Positions 53,506-62,800 of a DNA stretch of 64,000 nt are shown here, in pieces. The translations under genes were made by a program, and so were the position numbers. Every line of letters starts with the position of its first letter. Positions within the stretch are counted from its first letter, which is position 1. This DNA comes from Haloferax sp. Q22 (GTDB lineage: Archaea > Halobacteriota > Halobacteria > Halobacteriales > Haloferacaceae), in contig NZ_LOEP01000017.1 of the NCBI RefSeq assembly GCF_001482285.1, forward strand, positions 44,664 to 108,663, given 5' to 3'. The notes below the pieces were generated by a model. That model was not told the DNA's origin and ran no database searches. It saw only the letters and a list, made by a program, of their open reading frames with translations.

Positions 53506-56500
53506 ATGCGAGCACGGATAGCAGTTACACTAGGGGCAGTGCTGTTCGTCTGCTCGGTCGCATTGGTTGGGGTTAGTGCGGCAGAGGAGATTCAGCAGCC
53601 ACCGGACACAGAGGTACAACCAGTAAACGAAAGCGGGGTTCTCGAGGTGGTGTTCATCGACACGGAGTCGGGCGAAGACTACCACTTCGAAGGGGGTGAT
53701 GTGGACACGTCGTCGCTCCCGCGAGGGGAGTATCTCGTCGTCACCTACGTACGGACCGACGGCGGCATCGAAAAGCAGACCGAACGCGTCGAACTCACGG
53801 ACGATTCGACGGTCACGGCGAGCGACGCCGAGTCGTCCGACGAACTCCTCAGTTCGGTCAGCCACGACTCGGACCCGGGAATCGATGTGGCGGCGAGCGT
53901 CGCCTACGAGTACGGCGAACCCTCGTACGACAGCGATGGGACCGTCGACATCCGCGTGAGCGCGGTGAACGTGACGACAGACGAGTACGTGCCGGCGAAC
54001 ACGTCGCTCACGGTCGAAGTCGAGACGCCGAACGGGACGGACACGTTCAACGTGACGACCGGAGAAAACGGGACGGCAGTCGTCGACTACGACCTCACCG
54101 GACGCGATAACGGGGAGTACCGAGTGTTCGTGACGTCAGACGTGAGCGGATACACCGGCTACGCGAGCTTTACCGCGGGCCCGCGGGCACAGCTCGTCCC
54201 GCAGTACTACCGTCAAACGACGCCGCGGAACAGCACCGTTGGCGTCGCCGTTCACACGAGCGTCGACGGAGATCCCACGACCGGTGACCCGGTTCACGTC
54301 GAGATTCGGGCACCCAACGGGAGCGTAACCGAACAGAACGTGACGACAGGGGCCGACAGTTTCGCTCGGCTCAACCTCACGACGACGCAGAGCGGGTCGT
54401 ACGTCGTTCGCGCGACCGGACCGAACGGCGAAACCGAGCGCGCGACCATCGATTCTGCGGAGTACATCAGTAGCGTCAACATCCCGAACTGGTGGGAGCT
54501 TCGGCCGGGCGAGCGCGCGTCGATTTCCGGAACGGTTCTCACCGAGACGGGCGAACCGCTGGCGAACGAGGAGATCACGCTGCGCGTCGAAAACGAGAGC
54601 GATACGGTCCTCGAGACCCAGACGCTCACGACGACCGCCAGCGGCCAGTTCGTGACGTCGTGGGACGTGCCGGCGAACCAGACGGAGTATCGCGTCCACT
54701 ACGACGTCACCCTCGAGACGAACGGCGTTCGAATCGCTGAGGACGCCGAACTCGAAGTCGAAAACCGAACGACTGAGGACGACGAACCGGTGCCGGACGA
54801 ACCGGCGGCAGAGGTGGAGGTCCGGACGGGTGGCGACGTCAGCCCGGACGGGAGCGTAACGGCGACGGTCATCGTCGAGAAAAACGACACGGCAGTGAGT
54901 AACCAGGACGTTCGCGTGCTCTCGGGAGTCGACGCGACGGTTCTCGATTACCGGACCGTCACGACGAACAGCACCGGGGCGGCGAGCGTCTCGTTCGACC
55001 TGCCGCAATCGCTTGCGGACTACCACAACAGGAACATCCGACTGCGCGCGACGACGACTGTCGACGACAGCACAGTCGTCGGCTACGGCTACACGGACAT
55101 CTCGCAGGGCGAAACCGACCTCGACGGGGAGTACGGAACCGAACCCGGCCAGTCGGCGAACGGGTCGATATCGTTCACCGACGCGGACGGTTCACCCGTC
55201 TCGAACGCGCCCGTCGCGTACATCGGTGCGCGCAACGGCTTGCGAGCCGGCGTGTTCGCGACCGGGCTGGTGACGACGAACGCCAGCGGGCAGGCGTCGT
55301 TCACCTACGACGTGCCCGCGGACGCGCAGCTCTCGGTCGCGCTCGCGGCCGACAGCCGGACGCGGGACTTCAACTACTGGACGTCGCCGTCGCTGAGCCA
55401 GTACGCCATAAACGTCCGCGTCGGGGACCGCGGGAACGGCTACACCGAAGTCGCGCCCGGCGAGACGGTGACAGTCAACTACGACGTGCCCGACGAGACG
55501 GTCGAAGGCGGCGTGCTCACCGTCTACTCGTGGGATAGCGACGCTGAAGACCGCGTGCTCACGACCCGGACGTTCGAGCCGGGCGAGAACGCGACGGTCA
55601 GGATTCCGGCGACGACCGAAGCCGACAGCTACTCCGCGATGGTCCAGACCGTCACCGCAGACGGTCGGCTCTCGTCGGACGAGGGCTACATCGACGTCAA
55701 CCAGAGCGCGGAGCCGGTCCGCGAGACCACGTCGGTGTCCGGCCGCATCACGACGACCAATGGAACGCCGCTGGTCAACGATACGGTCGCGCTGTTCAAC
55801 GGGGCGCTCGATACCCCGACGGCCGCCGCGACGACGAACGACACCGGGTTCTACAACACGACGCAGGATATCGCGGAGTTCGACCAGTCGGTGCTTCAGG
55901 ACACCGAGTATCACGTCGGCTTCTACCAGTTCAACGGAAGCGAGTCGGCCGCCAGAGCCGACGCGTGGCCGCGCGACGGCGTCGCGGACATCTACGCGGT
56001 CGACCGAATCAACACGTCACAGACGACGACCGTCGACGCGGAGATTCCCGAGGGCCACGTCCTCAACGTCTCCGTGACGGCCGAAAACGGGACTGCGGTC
56101 GAAGACGCGCGGATTCGTCTCGGACACGCCAACGGCTCCGTGAGGGTGGTGTACGGCGGCCTGACGAACGCCGACGGACTACTCACCCTCAGTAATGCAT
56201 CCCGTCCCGGCGTGGAAGTCACCGGCAACGTGACCGTCGAGGTCCTGCCGCCGGCGGACTCCGACGCGTACGAGGAGACGATTCAACAACAGCGCGTCAC
56301 CGTGACGAACGACACGGAACTCTCGTTCACGCTCGCCGCGAACGAGACGGACGACACGGAGTCGAACCTGACTGGCTTCGTGGAGGCCGCCGACGGGACC
56401 GTCCCGCCAGGTGAGGTCGTCCTCGACACTCGGCTCGGCGCGACCGACGGCGACGTGTCGTCGCTCGGACCGAACGGCGAGTACGACCTGACGGCCGCCC

Positions 56501-58158
56501 GCGGGGCGTATCAGGTCTCCTTCGTCCAGCCGAGTAGCCAGGTCGACGGGGTGCCGGACATCTACCCGCTGCACCGCGTCTACGCCGACAGTTCGACACA
56601 TCTCGGGAGCGACGAGCTGCCGAGCGCCAGCCGGCTCAACGTGACGGTGCTCGACCGTCAAGGTGAGCCGGCCGACGACGCGACGGTCGTCGTCGCCTAC
56701 GGCGGAAACCGCGTGTTCGACTCCGTCAGCGGAGAGACCGACAACAGCGGTCAGTTCATCTTCGGCCAGACAAAGGGTGTCGAAGTCGCCGGGCCGAACG
56801 CGGTTCCCAACGATTACGGCGGCAACGTGCAGGTCCAGGCCAGAGGACCGAACGGAACCTTCGTCGGGACGCGGCTGAACGTCACGTCGGACACGAACCT
56901 CACGGTCCGGTTGACCGACCGAGTGAACGTCACCGGCCAGTTCGTCCGGCCGGACGGCGAACCGGCGGACAACCGGACCACGGTCGTCCTCGGCGATACG
57001 AACGGGACGTCCGGCGGCGGCTTCGCTCGCACGGCCGACGACGGTTCGTTCGGCGTGGCCGTCGCGGAAAACGGGACGTACAACGTGAAGTTCCGACAGG
57101 AGCGGTACGACGAACAGGGCACGAGCTTCCCGCGTGACGCCGTCCCGGACGTCTACGCGGCGACGTCGATTGACGTGGGGACCGCCCCGAACGACGTCGG
57201 AACAGTCGGGCTTCCCGAGGCACACCTGCTCAACGTCTCCGTCGTCGACGCCGGCGGCGACCCAGTCGAGAACGCGCGCGTGACGGTCGACCACCGCAAC
57301 AACGGTTCGGTCGGCTTCGTCTCCGGAAGCACGCTTCCGAACGGGACGATGGTGCTCGACGCGACGGGCCGTCCCGGCGTCGAACTCGCCGGCGACCTCC
57401 GGCTGACCGTCGAAGCGCCGCCGAACGCGACCGACCTCGAAGGCGTCGAGACGACCGAGACGCTCACGCTCACCGGAGACCGAACCGTGACGGTCCAGTT
57501 GGGTGACGACGAGACCAACGCGACGCCGGACGCGGTCAACGTGCGGGCGCTCGCGACGCCGACGACCGCGAGCGTGAACGAGACGGTGACCGTCGACCTC
57601 GTCGCGACGAACGTGACCGAGGGCGTCGGCGCGTTCGAAACGACGCTCAACCTGACGAACGGCACGGCGGGAACGATCACCGACGTGACCGTCCTCGGCT
57701 CGCCGAACGGGACCGACATCAATCGCGGCCCGGAGAACGACTCGGTCGCAATCGATGCGTTCGGCATGGACACGGCGCAGACTGGGACCGTCACCTTCGC
57801 CCGCGTGAACGTCACGCTCACGTCCGCCGGAACGTCCGAACTCGCGGTGTCGGAGACGGTGCTGGGAAGCGAACCCGGTACCGAGTACGACGTCGGCTCC
57901 GAGAGCGGCGTGACCCTCACCGCGGTGGACCTCGAACCAGTCGGCGCATCTGACGCCGCGCCGACCGACCCGGACGGCGACGGAACGTTCGAGGACATCA
58001 ACGGTGACGGAAACGTGACCATCTCGGACGTGCAGGCGATGTTCGCGAACCGGAACAGCCCGGCCATCACCGACAACGCCGACGAGTTCGACTTCTCCGG
58101 TAACGGCGAGGTCAACGTCGTCGACGTGCAGCGGCTGTTCGTCGAGATTCGGGACTGA
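53506..58158 (+). CDS. Large secreted protein with Ig/carboxypeptidase-regulatory-like repeats, a cohesin-like module and C-terminal dockerin
   Basis: The 1,550-residue protein starts at the ATG at 53506 with a Sec signal (MRARIAVTLGAVLFVCSVAL, cleavage near VSAAEE). It continues with at least eight beta-sandwich units of CarboxypepD_reg or Ig-like type (typical phrases EYRVFVTSD, GEPLANEEITLRVEN, DGEPADNRTTVVLGD). A cohesin-like domain follows near residues 1340-1475, then a dockerin pair (DINGDGNVTISDVQAMF and DFSGNGEVNVVDVQRLF). It is very Asn/Thr/Asp-rich with many NxT/S sequons. It is probably a cell-surface adhesin or scaffold. Confidence 0.82.
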   Translation: MRARIAVTLGAVLFVCSVALVGVSAAEEIQQPPDTEVQPVNESGVLEVVFIDTESGEDYHFEGGDVDTSSLPRGEYLVVTYVRTDGGIEKQTERVELTDDSTVTASDAESSDELLSSVSHDSDPGIDVAASVAYEYGEPSYDSDGTVDIRVSAVNVTTDEYVPANTSLTVEVETPNGTDTFNVTTGENGTAVVDYDLTGRDNGEYRVFVTSDVSGYTGYASFTAGPRAQLVPQYYRQTTPRNSTVGVAVHTSVDGDPTTGDPVHVEIRAPNGSVTEQNVTTGADSFARLNLTTTQSGSYVVRATGPNGETERATIDSAEYISSVNIPNWWELRPGERASISGTVLTETGEPLANEEITLRVENESDTVLETQTLTTTASGQFVTSWDVPANQTEYRVHYDVTLETNGVRIAEDAELEVENRTTEDDEPVPDEPAAEVEVRTGGDVSPDGSVTATVIVEKNDTAVSNQDVRVLSGVDATVLDYRTVTTNSTGAASVSFDLPQSLADYHNRNIRLRATTTVDDSTVVGYGYTDISQGETDLDGEYGTEPGQSANGSISFTDADGSPVSNAPVAYIGARNGLRAGVFATGLVTTNASGQASFTYDVPADAQLSVALAADSRTRDFNYWTSPSLSQYAINVRVGDRGNGYTEVAPGETVTVNYDVPDETVEGGVLTVYSWDSDAEDRVLTTRTFEPGENATVRIPATTEADSYSAMVQTVTADGRLSSDEGYIDVNQSAEPVRETTSVSGRITTTNGTPLVNDTVALFNGALDTPTAAATTNDTGFYNTTQDIAEFDQSVLQDTEYHVGFYQFNGSESAARADAWPRDGVADIYAVDRINTSQTTTVDAEIPEGHVLNVSVTAENGTAVEDARIRLGHANGSVRVVYGGLTNADGLLTLSNASRPGVEVTGNVTVEVLPPADSDAYEETIQQQRVTVTNDTELSFTLAANETDDTESNLTGFVEAADGTVPPGEVVLDTRLGATDGDVSSLGPNGEYDLTAARGAYQVSFVQPSSQVDGVPDIYPLHRVYADSSTHLGSDELPSASRLNVTVLDRQGEPADDATVVVAYGGNRVFDSVSGETDNSGQFIFGQTKGVEVAGPNAVPNDYGGNVQVQARGPNGTFVGTRLNVTSDTNLTVRLTDRVNVTGQFVRPDGEPADNRTTVVLGDTNGTSGGGFARTADDGSFGVAVAENGTYNVKFRQERYDEQGTSFPRDAVPDVYAATSIDVGTAPNDVGTVGLPEAHLLNVSVVDAGGDPVENARVTVDHRNNGSVGFVSGSTLPNGTMVLDATGRPGVELAGDLRLTVEAPPNATDLEGVETTETLTLTGDRTVTVQLGDDETNATPDAVNVRALATPTTASVNETVTVDLVATNVTEGVGAFETTLNLTNGTAGTITDVTVLGSPNGTDINRGPENDSVAIDAFGMDTAQTGTVTFARVNVTLTSAGTSELAVSETVLGSEPGTEYDVGSESGVTLTAVDLEPVGASDAAPTDPDGDGTFEDINGDGNVTISDVQAMFANRNSPAITDNADEFDFSGNGEVNVVDVQRLFVEIRD

Positions 58159-58169
58159 GACTGCGCCCT

Positions 58170-58200
58170 CGCGGGAGCGCCCGCGACGACGTTTCTTTTC
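58170..58200 (+). terminator. Stem-loop and T-rich tract after the 1,550-residue surface protein
   Basis: CGCGGG-AGCG-CCCGCG forms a 6-bp stem at 58170-58185, followed by a T-rich run to 58200. On the other strand a T-rich run (reverse of 58364-58377) follows the convergent gene. Confidence 0.55.
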
Positions 58201-58432
58201 TTCGGGACCGTCGGACGCTCGTCCTGTGGGTCGACGACGTGTGGAGCCTCCGTCATCACGAGCGTTCGAACGGCGACCGCTCACCACGGCGCGACCAGAG
58301 AGTGCGGAGACTCGGCGGCGGGCGGGAACGCAGCCACACACCCAGAGTTCGGACAGGACGACGAAAGAAAGAAAAACCGACCGGTCGCCGACGACACGGC
58401 CGCGAGCGACCGCGGAAGCGGCGTGTCGGATG

Positions 58433-59863
58433 TCAGGCGGGACGACCGCGAACGTCGGCGAAGAGACGCTGCACGTCGACGATGTTGATGTCGCCGTCCC
58501 CGGTGAAGTCGAACGCGCCGCGCTGCTGTCGGAGCGCGTCGTCGTCTCGGTTCGCGAACATCGCCTGCACGTCCGAGACCGAGACGTTCCCGTCGCCGTT
58601 GATGTCCTCGTAGACGCCGTCGTTGTCAACGTCCGTCGGGAGGCGGTCCGCGACGATTGCGGGCGGTCCGGTACGCTGTCCAACGGTCACCGAGGTGTTA
58701 GACACGGTTCCGACGGTGTACGGCTCGTTATCCTCGTCGCCGAGCGCCGTGACGGTCGCTTCGAGCGTCGCGGTTCCGCTGTGAGTGCCACGAACCGTCA
58801 CCGTCGCGACGGTGACCGCGCCGGTGTCAGGCGTATCAGCCGCCGCTGCGGTGATAGAGATTCGGTCTCCGTTTGGAGAGATATCGACCGACCGGAAGCC
58901 GGGGTCGCCGGCGAGCGTCGCGTTTTCGAAGGTGACCGGCGAGCCGGCGGCCGTCGAAACCGAGATGTCGTACGACCGGACGCCGTTCGTCACGTTCTCG
59001 ACGACGACGTCGACCGCGGTCTCGTTACCCCGCGAGACCCGGGACGACTCGGGGTCCAACCGCACCGTAACGCCCTCCGAGTCGCTCACCGCGGTCACGT
59101 TCACGGTGTCCGAGTCGGTGTTCCCGGCGGCGTCAATCACGCTGAGTTCGACAGCCGTCGTTCCGGGCCGAGCGAACGACGTGGTCACCGTCGGGGTCTC
59201 GGTTGTTCGCTCGACGGTTCCGTCTCCATCGAGGTCCCACTGATAGGTGTCGATACCGACGTTGTCCGTCGAACCGCTCGCGTTCAGCGTCACGGTCGTG
59301 TTGACCGGTGTCGTCAGGTCGTCGCCGGCGTCTGCGACCGGAGCGGTCGTATCTTCGCCGGCGTCGGCGTCACCGACCGTCAGCGACCCGTTCACGGTTC
59401 GCGACACCGAGTACGCGACGTTGTCGCTGTCGCCGAGAGCGTTCACACTGAGCGCGACCGGCGCCGTGCCCGTGCCGTTGGCGGTGAAGGTCACGGTCGC
59501 AATCGTCACGTTCGACCCGGTCGCGGTGTCAGCGGTCCCGGCAGTGATGCGAACCCGCTGGCGGTCGTCTCCCGGGGTGACATCGGAGAACCCCGGGTCA
59601 CCCTTAAGTTCGACATCGGCAACGCTGGCGACTCCGTCCCGCTCGAGCAGGACCGAAACGTCGTAGGACCGGACGCCCTCAGAAGCGTTCTCGACGACGA
59701 TATCGACCGTCGTGGTGTCGTTCGCTTCGACCGACTGGTTTACCGGTGAGAGGCGAACGGTCGTCTCACCTGCGGCCTGTGCGAGCGGGGCGAACGCGAG
59801 GCTCCCGGCGACCGCAGCGAGCAACACGACCCCGACGAGCAGCGAGCGAGTGTGGAATGACAT
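58433..59863 (-). CDS. Secreted cohesin-PKD-cohesin-dockerin protein
   Basis: A 476-residue protein with a Sec signal (SLLVGVVLLAAVAGSLAFAPLAQA, in outline). Module order is cohesin-like (about 35-160), PKD (about 170-260, VADAGDDLTTPVNTTVTLNASGS), cohesin-like (about 265-395) and a dockerin pair (DINGDGNVSVSDVQAMF, then DFTGDGDINIVDVQRLF). It starts 9 bp after the stop of the upstream gene, so the two are one operon. A protein with both cohesin and dockerin could self-associate or cross-link with the neighbours. Confidence 0.85.
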   Translation of the reverse strand: MSFHTRSLLVGVVLLAAVAGSLAFAPLAQAAGETTVRLSPVNQSVEANDTTTVDIVVENASEGVRSYDVSVLLERDGVASVADVELKGDPGFSDVTPGDDRQRVRITAGTADTATGSNVTIATVTFTANGTGTAPVALSVNALGDSDNVAYSVSRTVNGSLTVGDADAGEDTTAPVADAGDDLTTPVNTTVTLNASGSTDNVGIDTYQWDLDGDGTVERTTETPTVTTSFARPGTTAVELSVIDAAGNTDSDTVNVTAVSDSEGVTVRLDPESSRVSRGNETAVDVVVENVTNGVRSYDISVSTAAGSPVTFENATLAGDPGFRSVDISPNGDRISITAAAADTPDTGAVTVATVTVRGTHSGTATLEATVTALGDEDNEPYTVGTVSNTSVTVGQRTGPPAIVADRLPTDVDNDGVYEDINGDGNVSVSDVQAMFANRDDDALRQQRGAFDFTGDGDINIVDVQRLFADVRGRPA

Positions 59864-59872
59864 CGTGAGTAG

Positions 59873-62800
59873 TTAGAGTTGGTCGAAGAGCGCGGAGACG
59901 TCGATGACGTTGAACGCGCCGTCTCCGTTGAAATCGAAGAAGCGACCGTGCTCCTGTACGGCCGCGTCGTTTCGGTTATCGAAGAGCGCGGAGACGTCGA
60001 TGACGTTGAACTCACCGTCTCCGTTGACGTCCTCGTAGACGCCGTCGCCGTCCGGATCGGTCGGCGGGTTACGGTCGGACCCTATCGCGGGCGGGCCGGA
60101 CTCAACGGTGATCGTCGTGTTATTGACCGCCGTGACGACGTACGCGTCGTTGTTCTCGTCACCGAGCGCCTGAACGGTCGCACGCACGTCCGTGGTTCCG
60201 GCGGCGTCGGCGAGGAGTGTCACGTTTGCAATCACGACCGACCCGTTGTCGGCCGTGTTCGCGGCCCCCGCGGTCACGCGAACGGACGCGTCGCCGTCGG
60301 AGACGTTCGCGTTCGAGAACTGCGGGTCGCCGGCGAAGGAGACGTCCTCGACGGTCGCGACCGACGCGTTCGAGACGTGGAGCGTCACGTCGTACGAGCG
60401 AACCCCGTCCGTGGCCCGCTGCACGACGACGCTGACGTTCGTCCGCTGGCCGGTCGTCGCGACCGAATCGGAGCGGAGATTCACTGTCGTTCCGGTCTCG
60501 TTCGAGACGCTCACGGTGACGGTGGCCGTGTCGGACTTCCCGTCGCCGCCGCGGTCGGTCACAGTCACCTCGTAGGTGTACTCGCCGGGTGTCGTCAGCG
60601 TCACCGACCCGCTCGCACCGGACGGCGCCGGGGCGTCACTCGTCGGTGCCGAGACGACCTCCCAGTCGTACGCGAGTTGTTCGCCCTCCGGGTCCGACGA
60701 GTCGGTCGCATCGAGCGTCACGCCCGACCCCGCGCGAACTTCGTCGGGCGACGCCGTGACCGAAGCGGTCGGCGCTCTGTTGACGTCTCCGACGTTCACG
60801 GTGACGGTGGCCGTGTCAGACTTCCCGTCGCCGCTACGGTCAGTCACCGTCACTTCGTAGGTGTACTCGCCCGGCGTCGTCAGCGTGACATCCCCGCCGG
60901 CGCCCGATGGTGTCGGAGCATTGTCGACGGGAGCAGACTGGACTCGCCAGTCGTACGTGAGGCGCGTCCCCTCGGGGTCCGAGGAGTCGCTGGCGTCGAG
61001 CGTGACCGACTGGCCTTCGTCGAGAGTCGACGGGGACGCCGCGACTTCTGCCGTCGGCCGCTCGTTGACATCTCCAACGATCACCGTGACGGTGCTCGCG
61101 TCGGACTTCCCGTCACCGCCGCGGTCGACGACAGTCAGCTCGTAGGTGTATTCGCCCGGCGTCGTCAGCGTGACATCCCCGCCGGAACCCGACGGAATCG
61201 GCGGGTCGGCGACAGGGGCAGACAGGACCCGCCACCTGTACGTCAGCGCCTCACCCTCAGGGTCCGAGGAGTCGCTGGCGTCGAGCGTGACCGACTGGCC
61301 TTCGTCGATAGTCGACGGCGAGGCCGTGAGCGAAGCGGTCGGTGCGGGGTTTACGTCGGCGACGGTCACGGTGACGGTGGCCGTGTCGGACTTCCCGTCA
61401 CCGCCGCGGTCGGTCACGGTCACTTCGTAAGTGTACTCGCCCGGTGTCGTCAGCGTGACATCGCCGCTCGCACCGGACGGCGTCGGCGCGTCGCCCGCCG
61501 GTGCCGAAACGACCTCCCAGTCGTACGTGAGTTGTTCGCCCTCCGGGTCGGACGAATCGCTGGCGTCGAGCGTGACCGACTGCCCCTCGTCGAGAGTCGA
61601 TGACGAGGCGGTGAGTGAAGCGGTCGGGGCTGGGTTCACGTCGGCAACGGTCACCGTGACCGTCGCCGTATCTGACTTTCCGCCGCGGTCAGTCACCGTC
61701 ACTTCGTAGGTGTACTCGCCCGGCGTCGTCAGCGTGACATCGCCGCTCGAACCGGACGGCGTCGGGGCACCGCTCGTCGGCGCGGAGACGACCTCCCACG
61801 CGTACGAGAGGCTCGTTCCGTCCGGGTCCGACGACCCGCTTGCGTCTAACGTGACCGACTGGCCCTCGTCGATTTCCGTCGGCGTCGCGGCAAGGTCCGC
61901 AGTCGGCTGTTCGTTCGTGTTTTGAACGGTGACGGTGACCGTGTCGCTCGCCGTCGCGCGCCCGTCGTCGGCGGTGACTTCGAACGTCAGTTGACGGCTA
62001 CTGCTGTCGATTTCGGGCGCTTCGAACGTCACCGAGCTGCCGCTTCCCTCCGCCGTCCCCGGGCCGCCCGTCTGCGTCCACGAGTAAGACAGGGAGTCGC
62101 CGTTATCGTCACTGCCGGAGGCGCGCAAGGTGAACGACCGTCCCTCGTTGACCTCGTTCGGGCCTGACGCCTGGACCGACGGGCGAGCGTTGACCTCGAA
62201 CTCGACCGACTCGCCGACGCGATTCGTCAGCGCTCGGAACCCGTTGTCGTCCTCGACGTACGCCTCGACGCGGTAGTCCCCCGCCGGGAGGTCAACCTGG
62301 AGTTCACCGCCGCGGTCGGTGTACGTCTCGGTCCCGAAGTCGGTGCCGTCGATACCAGCGACGATCCACGTCGTTCCCGAATAATCGATGCTACCGTCGG
62401 GGTCCGTCGAGTCGTAGATATCGAGCGTGACCGTCGCACTGCCGCCCGCCGGTGCCGAGACGACCGACCCCGGTCCATTGATGTCCGGGTACGGACGCCT
62501 GTTGACGTGGAGCGTCTCGGTCTCCATGACGCTCTGTCCGCTCGAATCGGTAACCCGGAGCGTCACGTCGTAGTCGCCGCCGTCGTGGTAGACGATGTCG
62601 ATAGACTCCCCGGTGTACTCGTACTGGCCGTCACCGTCGACATCCCACTCGTACGAACTGATGCGATTATCGTCGCTCGCCGAGGCAGTTATCGTGACCG
62701 TCTCGCCGTTGTTCCCGTTCCTGTCGTGCGGGTTCGGGACCGACGGGTCGAAGCTGATGTCGTCGATGACCGGTGGGTCGTCGGACTCGGTGACGCCCAC

